From contig CAJGDA010000016.1 in assembly GCA_904501935.1 (NCBI GenBank), positions 1 to 20,124 of the forward strand: 20,124 nucleotides of DNA, given 5' to 3'. The stretch is from an uncultured Methanobrevibacter sp. (GTDB taxonomy: Archaea; Methanobacteriota; Methanobacteria; Methanobacteriales; Methanobacteriaceae). Below are positions 1 through 7,737 of this stretch, one piece after another. Both the position numbers and the translations under genes were made by a program. Each line of letters opens with the position of its first letter. Position 1 is the first letter of the stretch. A model generated the notes under the pieces. The model saw nothing but the letters and a program-made list of their open reading frames with translations. It had not been told where the DNA came from and searched no databases.

Positions 1-113
1 ATTATAAAGTTATTGGCGAAGTTACAGATTCTGATGTCATTGAACTTACTTTGGAAAACGGTTTTGTTGAAACAATTAAAAATAAGGGTTATGAACACTA
101 TGTTAGTGAGTAA
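1..113 (+). CDS. thiL: Thiamine-monophosphate kinase, C-terminal end (partial)
   Basis: The last 36 codons of a gene that begins before the window; the reading frame starts at base 3 and stops with TAA at 111-113. The visible tail contains VIGEVT and ends with KGYEHYVSE. ThiL proteins of the PurM/AIR-synthase-like ATP-binding fold typically end with an IG-x-(V/M)-T strand and a terminal KGY(D/E)H(F/Y) motif, which is what is seen here. ThiL phosphorylates thiamine monophosphate to thiamine diphosphate in the cytoplasm. The next gene overlaps its end by about 14 bases, so the two are probably cotranscribed. Other PurM-like enzymes remain possible because only the tail is visible. Confidence 0.6.
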   Translation, partial: YKVIGEVTDSDVIELTLENGFVETIKNKGYEHYVSE

Positions 114-972
114 TGAATTGTATAAGAAAAGTTCAAAAACACAAAAGATTAGATGTGAGATATGTGCCAATTACTGTAAAATAGCTGAGGGTCATGTTGG
201 AGTATGTAGACAACATAAAAACGTTAATGGCGAGCTGTTTGATGAATCTTATGGAATTGTTTCATCATTAAGTCCTGATCCTATTGAAAAAAAGCCTTTA
301 CATCATTTTCTACCGGGAACTTTTACATATTCTATCGGCGGTTTTGGATGTAACATGACATGTTTGCATTGTCAGAACTATATGATATCACATGAATATG
401 ATAAATATTCAAGAGGAATTAAAATAACACCAGATGCAATTGTGGAAAATGCACTTAGATATAATTGTAAGTCAATTGCTTGGACCTATAATGAACCTAC
501 GATACACTTGCCTTTCAACATGAAAACTTCACTGCTTGCAAAGGAAAAAAACTTGAAAGTAATCTATGTAAGCAATGGCTATTATTCGGATAAGTCCCTT
601 GAAGAGGTTTTGACCTTTGTGGATGCATTTAATATAGACTTGAAATCAATGTCCAGTGAATTTTACAGAAAGGTCTGCGGTGCGGATTTGGATGTTGTTT
701 TGGATAATTTGATAAGGATATATTCTGAAGGTAAACATTTAGAGATTACAAATTTAATAATTAATGACTATAACGATTCTATTGAAGAAATAACTGAATT
801 ATGTGATTTTGTAGTTGGTGAATTAGGCACGAATGTTCCATTGCATTTTTCAAGGGCATTCCCACACTATAAAATGAATGATATATCCCCTACAAATCCT
901 GAAATTTTATTTAAAGCAAGGCAAATAGCTTTAGAAAAAGGCATTGAAAATGTGCATTTAGGAAATATCTAA
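100..972 (+). CDS. amrS: AmrS-family radical SAM protein (AmmeMemoRadiSam system)
   Basis: A 290-residue protein if it starts at ATG 100. ATG 91 is also in frame but lies almost on top of the AAGGG at 84-88, so 100 is preferred. It shows a four-cysteine N-terminal motif (C19, C22, C26, C36), the family segment DPIEKKPLHHFLPG near 60-73, and the radical SAM signature CNMTCLHC (C84, C88, C91) that binds the [4Fe-4S] cluster and S-adenosylmethionine. These match the AmrS group, often annotated as pyruvate formate-lyase activating enzyme-like; the physiological substrate is unsettled. Typical members are nearer 330 residues with a cysteine-containing tail after the 'YLGN' segment. This one stops at HLGNI and lacks that tail. 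It overlaps the thiL-like gene. Confidence 0.8.
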   Translation: MLVSNELYKKSSKTQKIRCEICANYCKIAEGHVGVCRQHKNVNGELFDESYGIVSSLSPDPIEKKPLHHFLPGTFTYSIGGFGCNMTCLHCQNYMISHEYDKYSRGIKITPDAIVENALRYNCKSIAWTYNEPTIHLPFNMKTSLLAKEKNLKVIYVSNGYYSDKSLEEVLTFVDAFNIDLKSMSSEFYRKVCGADLDVVLDNLIRIYSEGKHLEITNLIINDYNDSIEEITELCDFVVGELGTNVPLHFSRAFPHYKMNDISPTNPEILFKARQIALEKGIENVHLGNI

Positions 973-998
973 AAAATAGATTAAAGAGTTAATCTATT
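971..998 (-). terminator. Hairpin terminator at end of purE-ubiD operon
   Basis: A perfect 10-bp stem, AATAGATTAA at 975-984 and TTAATCTATT at 989-998, with the 4-base loop AGAG. Read on the minus strand it is followed by a run of U (bases 976-971), the form of an intrinsic terminator, and the ubiD stop codon lies inside the stem. On the plus strand the stem lies just after the amrS stop but no U-run follows, so its effect there is uncertain. Confidence 0.6.
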
Positions 999-2250
999 CA
1001 GAAAAACTAACTCTTTCGAATTTTTCAATTGTTTTGAGTGATTTTGTTGCGTCCACACCTATTTTTGTAGTTGTTCCATCACTTTCAGCGACAGGATCAA
1101 GTGAAGACCCACGTACATTCGGAACAATCATAATGTCTCTGTCCCCTTTAACGCGTGTAGCTATTGCATACTCAACATCTTCTGCATCGAATACATTGAC
1201 ATCAGTGTCAACAACAGTACAATGCTTAAGTGAAGGGTGAGCTGACAATGCAGCCATAATGGCATTTTTACCGTCACCTTCAGTTTGTTTATTGATTGAA
1301 ACAACAGCATGCAACCAGCAGCAACCGCCTTCGGTTAAGACAACATTTTCAACTGTAGGAACTGCATTTTTAACAGCTTTAAATATTCTAGGCTCTTGAG
1401 GCAATCCTTGTAATAATTTATGTTCAAATCCTGCCGGAATAATTGCATGATAGCAAGGATTGTCCTTTTTGATATGCATCTTTTCTAGATTGATGACAGG
1501 CTGGTCACGGATAATGTCATAAGTATCGGTTAAATCGACAAAAGGACCTTCGGCAACAGTTTCAGTCACGGAAATTTTACCTTCCAATATGATGTCAGCT
1601 TGCGGAACTTCAAGTTCACCACATTTAATCAGTTCCAACTGTCCATCTTTAAATGCATTTGCTACTTCCATTTCATTGAAATCTATAGGTATTGAAGTAG
1701 TGCTTGCAAGCAGAATTGCTGGATCCATTCCAATTGCTATTGCAATATCTAAGTCTTCACCGGCTTTTTGAGCATTCTGGAAATAGGTATAGAGGTTTCT
1801 TGGCACGATTCTGATAACTAATCTTTTGTTGTCAAGCACCATCATTCTGTGGATTGAAGCGTTTTGGATTCCAGTTACCGGATCACGTGCAAATACAACG
1901 CCTGCAGTAATGTAAGCTCCGCCATCTCTTGTATAATGAGTTAAAATTGGAATTTTATTTAAATCGATTTCTAATGTATCATATTCTGAGAAATCTGTGA
2001 ATTTTTCCACTTTAATTGGATTTTCCATTGCAGTAATTATTTTTTCAGTAATCTCGGAAACTTCGCAATTAATGGACTTTGCTATTTTATCCCTTGTATT
2101 ACAAATTCCAGAAATAACCGGAATATCAAATCCTTTAACGTTTTTTATGATAACAGTATCTTTAGGGTATTTTCTTAATAGTTTTCCTATTTCAAATTCA
2201 GTCGATAGCTCTTCTGTAATCTCAATAATGTTTTGGTCATTGATGTTCAT
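994..2250 (-). CDS. UbiD-family prenylated-FMN decarboxylase, probably anhydromevalonate phosphate decarboxylase
   Basis: A 418-residue UbiD-family protein. Visible family features are NASIHR at about 130-135, whose Arg135 sits where the prFMN/substrate-binding Arg is found, and an acidic motif E230-TVA-E234-GPFVD matching the catalytic Glu pair of UbiD enzymes. UbiD enzymes use prenylated FMN to decarboxylate unsaturated acids. In archaea a UbiD homologue is the anhydromevalonate-5-phosphate decarboxylase of the modified mevalonate route to isoprenoid lipids, and that is the most plausible role here; this is inference, since substrate cannot be read from sequence. The start is supported by TAGTGAT (2260-2254) three bases before ATG. 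It lies 7 bases after purE and is its operon partner. No UbiX (prFMN synthase) is visible in the window. Confidence 0.8.
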   Translation of the reverse strand: MNINDQNIIEITEELSTEFEIGKLLRKYPKDTVIIKNVKGFDIPVISGICNTRDKIAKSINCEVSEITEKIITAMENPIKVEKFTDFSEYDTLEIDLNKIPILTHYTRDGGAYITAGVVFARDPVTGIQNASIHRMMVLDNKRLVIRIVPRNLYTYFQNAQKAGEDLDIAIAIGMDPAILLASTTSIPIDFNEMEVANAFKDGQLELIKCGELEVPQADIILEGKISVTETVAEGPFVDLTDTYDIIRDQPVINLEKMHIKKDNPCYHAIIPAGFEHKLLQGLPQEPRIFKAVKNAVPTVENVVLTEGGCCWLHAVVSINKQTEGDGKNAIMAALSAHPSLKHCTVVDTDVNVFDAEDVEYAIATRVKGDRDIMIVPNVRGSSLDPVAESDGTTTKIGVDATKSLKTIEKFERVSFSE

Positions 2251-2257
2251 AGTATCA

Positions 2258-3280
2258 CTATAAATTAATTTTTTTGTCTTTTAATTTGTCTAAAAGTTCT
2301 GTAATATTAGGGTCATTAATTGCAAGAATTTCTGCAGCTATTACAGCAGCATTTTTACTGTTATTTATTCCAACAGTTGCAACAGGAACTCCTGGTGGCA
2401 TGCTGACAGTAGTAAGCATGTAATCATCATTATTTTCATTAGTACATGGCACGCCAATTACAGGCCTATCGGTAAGTCCTACAAGTCCACCGGTAACCTG
2501 TGAAGAATTCGAACTGATTCCAATGAAAATTTTTGCATTTTTCATTGATTTAACATAATTTGTGAATTTTTTTGTAGACCTGATTGGACAAACGACTTTG
2601 GTATCATGAGTAATTTTAAGCCTGTCTAGAATTACTGTAATTTTTTTAGCATTAACCACATCCGCTTGTCTTCCAACAATAATCGCTACTTCAGCGTCTT
2701 GGTTTTTACAGCATATTTCCTCTTCGTTTACTTTGATTTCATTTATTTCAAGATTTTTAATTCTTAAAAAGTCGTTTTGAAGGAATTTTTTTTCTATTTT
2801 ATCGACTATTTCTTCATTGCTTTTTATTACTTTTTCAGCATACTCCTTTCTAAGATTTATTACTTTTTCACGTACTTCTTCATCATGAATACCGATATAT
2901 TGGGCAGCGAGTATTGCAGCATTATCTCCCCTGTCAATTCCGACGGTTGAAATTGGGGACGGATATGGCATTTGAACAATTGATTGCAGTGCATCAATAC
3001 CGCTGGTTTTTACATCAACTGGAACTCCGATGACAGGTCTAGGTGTATAGGCTGCTATTGCACCCGGTAAATGAGCTGCAAGTCCAGCTATACCAATGAA
3101 TACTTCTATTCCTGCATTAGTTCCTTGTTCAACAAGTTCACGAACTAAATCAGGGGTTCTATGTGCCGATGCGATTTTTAAACTGTATGGTATTTCTAAT
3201 TTTTCTAAAATGTTCATACATTTTTCAGCTATATCTATATCTGATCCACTTCCAAGAATAATCATTATCTTTGGTGTCAT
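2258..3280 (-). CDS. purE: PurE, tandem-domain N5-CAIR mutase / AIR carboxylase
   Basis: A 340-residue protein, twice the usual PurE length (about 160), made of two PurE domains (about 4-155 and 196-335) joined by a charged linker. The N-terminal copy keeps the catalytic SAHRTP motif (His40), GLAAHLPG (His70) and the P-loop-like GSGSD. The C-terminal copy aligns in fold (RPVIGVP and VATVGI repeated) but has CPIRST and SQVTGG in place of the two His motifs, so it is probably non-catalytic. PurE makes 4-carboxyaminoimidazole ribonucleotide in purine synthesis. A fused PurE of nearly this length is known from Methanobrevibacter smithii. The SD-like GAAGGGA lies about 8 bases before ATG 3280. It is first gene of an operon with ubiD. 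Confidence 0.93.
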   Translation of the reverse strand: MTPKIMIILGSGSDIDIAEKCMNILEKLEIPYSLKIASAHRTPDLVRELVEQGTNAGIEVFIGIAGLAAHLPGAIAAYTPRPVIGVPVDVKTSGIDALQSIVQMPYPSPISTVGIDRGDNAAILAAQYIGIHDEEVREKVINLRKEYAEKVIKSNEEIVDKIEKKFLQNDFLRIKNLEINEIKVNEEEICCKNQDAEVAIIVGRQADVVNAKKITVILDRLKITHDTKVVCPIRSTKKFTNYVKSMKNAKIFIGISSNSSQVTGGLVGLTDRPVIGVPCTNENNDDYMLTTVSMPPGVPVATVGINNSKNAAVIAAEILAINDPNITELLDKLKDKKINL

Positions 3281-3456
3281 TTAAAAATCCCTTCTAAAAT
3301 AAAATTTTATTATTATAGAATATTGATTTTAAAATATATAAATTATCATAGATTTATTAAAATCAATAATATTTTTGTTTTATTGAATGATTATGGAATA
3401 TTTCAAAAACATTTATAACTATTTAAATGACAAAAATATTTACATAGTAACTTTTA
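3281..3456. promoter_or_regulatory. Divergent promoter region between purE and the GT2 gene
   Basis: A 176-base AT-rich spacer with no gene. On the minus strand, AAATATATAAA at 3332-3342 can act as the TATA box for purE, placing transcription start roughly 30 bases before its ATG. On the plus strand, TTTATAA (3412-3418) or TATTTAAAT (about 3420-3428) can serve the glycosyltransferase. No Shine-Dalgarno sequence precedes ATG 3457, so that mRNA probably has a very short leader or none. Positions of the boxes are by eye. Confidence 0.45.
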
Positions 3457-5175
3457 ATGGAGAAATTTAGAGTGTATTGGTTTTTCGTAATCCTTGCTTT
3501 TTTATTAGCAAGTATAAAAACTCAAAAGCCTAAGAAATATCAAAAGGTTTCTGTAATCATTCCTGCTTATAATGAGGAAGATACAGTAGCTAAGGTTGTT
3601 GAAGTAATTAAGAAAGTATCGGTAGTAGATGAAATCATAGTTGTAAATGATGGGTCTATCGATAATACTGAAGAGGAAGCTAAAAAAGCCGGAGCTATTG
3701 TAATCAACCATGAAACTAACAAAGGTAAAGGTCAAGCTCTATACACTGGTTATCAGAATGCTGAATGTGATATCATTGCTTTTATTGATGCTGACATTTA
3801 TAATTTGACTTCTTCTAAGGTTGAAGCGATGATTAAGCCAATTCTTGAAGGGAAAACTGATATTACTAAGACTAAATTCTCTCGTGCTAGTGGACGTGTT
3901 ACTGAACTTACTGCAAAGCCACTTTTAAATTTTTTCTTCCCGGAAATTTCATTCGAACAGCCGCTGAGTGGTCAATTTGCAGCAAAAAAAGAAGTTTTGA
4001 AAAGAATTAACTTTGAAAGCGATTATGGTGTAGATGTAGGTATTGTCATTGATGCTGATGTATTGGGAATCCCAATAATGGAGGTCGACATTGGTGCAAT
4101 CGAACATGACATGTCTCCGCTTTCCGATTTAAATATAATGGCTAATGAAGTTGTAAGGACCATCATAGGCCGTGCTAATAAGTATGGTAGGGTTACAATG
4201 ATAGATGACATTGGTTATTATATTAGAATGTCTATTGTTGGTTTATCATTAATTATCCTCGGTTTGTTTACATTGTTCTTTGTAAAATTCGTTCCTTTAG
4301 CGGTGGGTGTTATCATTACCTTAATTGGTGTAGTGCTTAGTGTTTACTACATAATTAAAGTTATTGTAAAATCCGTTGACATGTTTAGAAAGACACCAGG
4401 GGGAAATTTATTAAGGTCTTTTGTTAAAATTCATTTTCCTATGATTATATCAATTATCGTGTTGCTTTTAATGATTTCAACATTTATTGGTGCAGCACAC
4501 TATGAACATGGAGTTTTGTCAATTGAACCAAACTCAAGAAACTTAATTATTTATGCTGATGATTCCCCAAGAGACAATACGATTTCTGTGAGAGGACCAT
4601 ATGCAATTGATACAGCTATTGAAAACGAATCAAATCAGGTAAGGATGCCTTCTGATGCGATGATGACTCTGGGCATAAGTGTCAATGACACGATTGTTGT
4701 TGATAATGTAGAGTATTTAATCAATGAAACTAGACCTGGAGAATCAGATACTTTAAGACTGCCGATTCAAGCTCAAAATTTCCTTGATGTGGACACAGGT
4801 GATGTAATTCAAAATAGTCGTTTAAAAGAAATTTTTGAAGGTTGTGCAATGACTCATGGCTTTGAAGTAAACAATACTACAATAAAAGAAAAATTCATTA
4901 TAACTTCAAGAGATAAGAATGCATCTGTTTTTGATGTAATAATTGATAATAGCTCAGCTTTCACTTCATCAGGAATATTTAAGAATAACTCAACTTATAA
5001 TATAATGGCAGGTGGGGAACTTATTAGTTCTTTTAAATATGAAGATGGCTTAAATAAGACTTTTACAGATAATGGTCATGAAGTTAAAATATTATTTAGA
5101 GATACAAATTCTACTTCAATAAAGGTATTTACCCGTGAAAATCAAGATTATTTCCTGAACTTTGATTTTCATTAA
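3457..5175 (+). CDS. Membrane-anchored GT2-type glycosyltransferase with outer C-terminal domain
   Basis: 572 residues. There is a hydrophobic N-terminus (about 7-20), then a GT-A glycosyltransferase domain (about 30-250) with VSVIIPAYNEED, VVNDGS (62-67), NKGKGQAL and the DAD metal-binding triad (111-113). The later segments GRVTELTAKPLL and QPLSGQFA resemble glucosyl-3-phosphoglycerate synthase/GT81-like and dolichyl-phosphate sugar transferases. Membrane helices lie at about 259-278, 280-303 and 328-347. Residues 350-572 form a soluble domain, probably outside the cell, with several N-x-S/T sites. Within it, VRMPSDAMMTLGISVNDTIVV (395-415) and a second similar strand unit (432-451) look like the paired psi motifs of a double-psi barrel. 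It stands alone, with terminators on both sides. Donor and acceptor cannot be assigned. Confidence 0.75.
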   Translation: MEKFRVYWFFVILAFLLASIKTQKPKKYQKVSVIIPAYNEEDTVAKVVEVIKKVSVVDEIIVVNDGSIDNTEEEAKKAGAIVINHETNKGKGQALYTGYQNAECDIIAFIDADIYNLTSSKVEAMIKPILEGKTDITKTKFSRASGRVTELTAKPLLNFFFPEISFEQPLSGQFAAKKEVLKRINFESDYGVDVGIVIDADVLGIPIMEVDIGAIEHDMSPLSDLNIMANEVVRTIIGRANKYGRVTMIDDIGYYIRMSIVGLSLIILGLFTLFFVKFVPLAVGVIITLIGVVLSVYYIIKVIVKSVDMFRKTPGGNLLRSFVKIHFPMIISIIVLLLMISTFIGAAHYEHGVLSIEPNSRNLIIYADDSPRDNTISVRGPYAIDTAIENESNQVRMPSDAMMTLGISVNDTIVVDNVEYLINETRPGESDTLRLPIQAQNFLDVDTGDVIQNSRLKEIFEGCAMTHGFEVNNTTIKEKFIITSRDKNASVFDVIIDNSSAFTSSGIFKNNSTYNIMAGGELISSFKYEDGLNKTFTDNGHEVKILFRDTNSTSIKVFTRENQDYFLNFDFH

Positions 5176-5188
5176 AAAATAGTAAATA

Positions 5189-5214
5189 AAATCTAGAAAT
5201 TTAATTCTAGATTT
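5189..5214. terminator. Bidirectional hairpin terminator between convergent genes
   Basis: A perfect 10-bp stem, AAATCTAGAA (5189-5198) and TTCTAGATTT (5205-5214), with a 6-base loop. T-rich sequence (TTTATTTTC) follows on the plus strand, and U-rich sequence (TTTTATTTAC, then TATTTTTTAA) follows on the minus strand. It lies between the GT2 gene stop (5175) and the stop of the marker-11 gene, whose TAA begins within the stem. It can end transcripts coming from either side. Confidence 0.6.
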
Positions 5215-6151
5215 ATTTTCTGTCGTATGCTTTTACTGCTTCTTCAACATCATTATAAAGACCTAAAGCAGCAAGTGCACCAACTTTTCCTTGCTCACCA
5301 GTTACTGCAATCAATGGAATATTCAATTCTTCTGCTGTTTTTTCTGCAGTTTCAACATCCATCATTCCAGTTTTTGTAGCAATGGAATATTCTCTTAATT
5401 TTTCTGGAATATCTAATCCTTCTAAAATAGCAATCGCTGTTTTATCAGATAATGTATCCCTTTTAAGAATTTCGATAACTCTGTCGATTAAATCCTGCTT
5501 TTTATCAGTTTCAACTGCAAAAGTTAAAGCAATTGAAACACAATTTTGTGTTTTATGAGGATTATGTGGATATAGTTGAACAATAATATGATCTAAGTAT
5601 TCAAATCCTTCGCTTGCAAGTTCAACTCCTAAATTGTGAGCCATAGTCCAGGTTGCTCCAGCATCTTTAGTATCAGTGTCATCAACACCGATAACTACCT
5701 TTTCAAGTTTTGGAGTTACTACTGTTGCCCTTCCGACTTTTGAGCCTCCTCCACTTTCTATGAGTTCAATGTATTTAACGCCTTTACCCATTCCTCTGCA
5801 CATTCCAGCTCCAACTCCAGCACCAGCAAGACCGGCATGAGTTACTTTGACTTCATCACCATCAACAACAATTTCATCAATTCCCGCTGCATTGAAACTA
5901 GCTTTTAAGTCTAGTGGAGCTGAACCAACATGACAGAAGTAAACATGCTTATTTCCATCACGGTAAGCTGAATCAATTAGCTCAGAGTTATTCCTGTATT
6001 GATTTAACAACCAATGAGATCCTGAAATACATGGGTGATATTCAACGAGTTCAACTTTATCACCATCTACCATAGTCAATACTTTTTCGTATGGTGCGAC
6101 CCATGGGTCATTAAATTTTTCTTTTAATTCGTTTGGTTTTAAAATTTCCAT
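5213..6151 (-). CDS. Methanogenesis marker protein 11 (DUF1743-related)
   Basis: A 312-residue protein that looks like the methanogenesis marker 11 family, restricted to methanogens and of unknown function. The most telling segment is VIGVDDTDTKDAGATW (about 153-168). The G(V/I)DDTD motif is shared with TiaS, the enzyme that modifies the tRNA-Ile wobble cytidine, so a nucleotide-binding or ATP-dependent step is plausible. A glycine-rich stretch (HAGLAGAGVGAGMCRGMGKG, 105-124) and Cys41, Cys73 and Cys118 precede it. It is the last gene of the leu-rib operon, 7 bases after ribH, with a TAGTGAT Shine-Dalgarno (6161-6155) that contains the ribH stop and lies three bases from the ATG. The assignment is from motif memory, not a search. 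Confidence 0.72.
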   Translation of the reverse strand: MEILKPNELKEKFNDPWVAPYEKVLTMVDGDKVELVEYHPCISGSHWLLNQYRNNSELIDSAYRDGNKHVYFCHVGSAPLDLKASFNAAGIDEIVVDGDEVKVTHAGLAGAGVGAGMCRGMGKGVKYIELIESGGGSKVGRATVVTPKLEKVVIGVDDTDTKDAGATWTMAHNLGVELASEGFEYLDHIIVQLYPHNPHKTQNCVSIALTFAVETDKKQDLIDRVIEILKRDTLSDKTAIAILEGLDIPEKLREYSIATKTGMMDVETAEKTAEELNIPLIAVTGEQGKVGALAALGLYNDVEEAVKAYDRK

Positions 6152-6158
6152 TTAATCA

Positions 6159-6575
6159 CTAGATTTCTTTTAATCTGTCGCACATTTTAATAGCCGCTTC
6201 AACAGCACTTTTTGCGTTTTTAACACGTCTGTGAGCATCTAATCTTGTCATTCCAGGACCGGTAATTCCAAGTGCTACTGGAGTATCATATTCAAGCGCC
6301 AAGTCAGCTATTTTACGAGAAGCATGTTGCGCCACGATTTGATCATGGTCAGTTGCACCTTCAATTACGGCACCTAAGGTGATGATTGCATCATATTCTC
6401 CTTTTTGTAATAGTTTTTTAATTACAAGAGGCATATCAAACACTCCAGGAACAGCGACAACTTTTGTAATTTCACAGTCTCTGTTTTTTGCTTCTGCTTT
6501 AGCTAATTCTAACATCATTTGTGTAATATCATAATTAAATTCCGCAACAACTGCTGCTATTTCATATTTTACCAT
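6159..6575 (-). CDS. ribH: 6,7-dimethyl-8-ribityllumazine synthase
   Basis: 138 residues, normal for the family. It condenses 5-amino-6-ribitylaminouracil with dihydroxybutanone phosphate to give the riboflavin precursor lumazine. Visible family features are AEFNYDIT (11-18) with the aromatic substrate-stacking Phe13, VPGVFDMPL (42-50), LGAVIEGATDHDQIV (67-81) with the active-site His77, and GITGPGMT (103-110). A TTG three codons upstream (6584) is in frame, but the GAGGT Shine-Dalgarno is only about 2 bases from it and about 9 bases from ATG 6575, so 6575 is chosen. It is part of the leu-rib-marker 11 operon. Its uracil substrate is also the entry point to the F420 deazaflavin, which is central in methanogens. 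Confidence 0.93.
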   Translation of the reverse strand: MVKYEIAAVVAEFNYDITQMMLELAKAEAKNRDCEITKVVAVPGVFDMPLVIKKLLQKGEYDAIITLGAVIEGATDHDQIVAQHASRKIADLALEYDTPVALGITGPGMTRLDAHRRVKNAKSAVEAAIKMCDRLKEI

Positions 6576-6595
6576 TTTTATCAAACCTCTTTAAT

Positions 6596-6709
6596 TTACA
6601 TACTTCCACTAAATATAATGAGAAGGAATCCTGCAACACCACTTACTACCATAATGAATATGATAAAAAGTGCTGCTAATTGCATTTTAGTTAACTTTTT
6701 AAAATCCAT
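6596..6709 (-). CDS. 37-residue single-helix membrane peptide
   Basis: A short gene in the 154-base space between leuB and ribH. The reading frame begins ATG-GAT-TTT-AAA-AAG at 6709 and ends TAA at 6598-6596. The peptide starts MDFKKLTKMQ and continues with one hydrophobic segment (about residues 11-33, LAALFIIFIMVVSGVAGFLL and on) before ending FSGSM. Positive residues precede the helix, which suggests the N-terminus stays in the cytoplasm. A GGAGT sequence lies about 8 bases before the ATG, a good Shine-Dalgarno. It sits about 20 bases from each neighbour on the same strand, so it is translated within the operon. The function is unknown; it does not resemble archaeal SecG/Sec61-beta or any other small family I recognise. 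Confidence 0.65.
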   Translation of the reverse strand: MDFKKLTKMQLAALFIIFIMVVSGVAGFLLIIFSGSM

Positions 6710-6729
6710 ATTTTTTACTCCATTTTATT

Positions 6730-7737
6730 CTATAGATTATTTTTAACTTCTTCAGCCAGTTCCATTGTAGTAGCAGAACCGCCTAAATCACCAGTTAAAA
6801 CATCAGCATCATTCAATACTTTTAAAATTGCGGCATCAAATCTGTCCGCAGCTTCATTTTCACCGAGATATCTAAGCATCATAACGGTTGAAAGCATCAT
6901 AGCTATTGGATTTGCTTTATTTTGGCCTGCAATATCAGGCGCCGAACCATGAACAGGTTCAAATAATGCACCCTTTTCACCAATATTTGCAGATGGGATT
7001 AAGCCGAGTCCTCCAACAAGACCCGCACCTTCATCAGACAATATATCTCCAAAAAGGTTAGTTGTGACGATAACTTCAAAGCTTTCCGGCTGTGTAATAA
7101 GATACATTGCAGTTGCATCCACATAAAAGTCCTCAGTTTCTATTTCAGGATATCTTTTAGCAACTTCATAAAAAATTTCTTTAAACAAACCATCACTTTT
7201 CTTTAATACGTTTGCTTTGTGAACGCCGGTCACCTTAGTTTTATTGTTTTCTTTTGCATATTTGAAAGCATAATCGATAATTCGCTCTTCAGCATCTCTT
7301 GTTATAATACGTTTAGCTATTGCACCTTCATCAGTATAACTTTCTTGATTTGCAATATATAGTCCTTCAGTATTTTCACGCACTATCATGAAGTCAATAT
7401 TATCAGATAATGAGTTGGTATTAGGATAAGATTTAACTGGCCTTAAATTTGCAAACATTTTCATTTCTTGACGAATTTTAACAATAACATCAGCGGCAGT
7501 TTCACCTGCAGCACCGAATAAACAAGCATCGACATCTCTTATAATATCTAAAGTTTCTTGAGGCAGAGCGGTTCCATTTTTTTCAAGACACTCATCCCCA
7601 GCTTCGCCATAGATATACTCAAAGTCTATACCTAATGAGTCTAAAACATATATTGCTGCTTCCATTACTTCTTTTCCTATTCCATCTCCAGGAACAACAG
7701 CAATTTTGTATTTATCTTTTATTTTTGAGGTATTCAA
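6730..7737 (-). CDS. leuB: 3-isopropylmalate dehydrogenase
   Basis: A 335-residue member of the isocitrate/isopropylmalate dehydrogenase family. It shows PGDGIG (16-21), the substrate-binding Arg cluster (Arg89, Arg99, Arg120), VHKANVLKKSDG (172-183) with catalytic Lys174, Asp207, and the signature NLFGDILSDEGAGLVGGLGL (227-246) with Mg-binding Asp231 and Asp235. It oxidises and decarboxylates 3-isopropylmalate in leucine synthesis. Methanogens also have a homoisocitrate dehydrogenase (AksF, coenzyme B route) that looks similar. The adjacent leuC and leuD genes favour LeuB. The start is an unusual TTG at 7737 inside the end of leuD (26-base overlap), backed by AAGGTGG five bases upstream; no ATG is available before the nucleotide-binding motif. 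Confidence 0.82.
   Translation of the reverse strand: MNTSKIKDKYKIAVVPGDGIGKEVMEAAIYVLDSLGIDFEYIYGEAGDECLEKNGTALPQETLDIIRDVDACLFGAAGETAADVIVKIRQEMKMFANLRPVKSYPNTNSLSDNIDFMIVRENTEGLYIANQESYTDEGAIAKRIITRDAEERIIDYAFKYAKENNKTKVTGVHKANVLKKSDGLFKEIFYEVAKRYPEIETEDFYVDATAMYLITQPESFEVIVTTNLFGDILSDEGAGLVGGLGLIPSANIGEKGALFEPVHGSAPDIAGQNKANPIAMMLSTVMMLRYLGENEAADRFDAAILKVLNDADVLTGDLGGSATTMELAEEVKNNL

Noticed and set aside
1034..1240. Plus-strand open frames opposite ubiD, purE, leuC and leuD (for example 1034-1240, 1589-1771, 3096-3284, 8176-8445).
   Set aside because: Each lies fully opposite a recognisable protein gene and has serine/alanine-rich shadow composition with no independent signals.
6596..6709. 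The 37-residue peptide as archaeal SecG (Sec61-beta).
   Set aside because: It lacks the family's N-terminal proline/glycine-rich portion and its order of basic tail and helix; only the presence of one membrane helix is shared.
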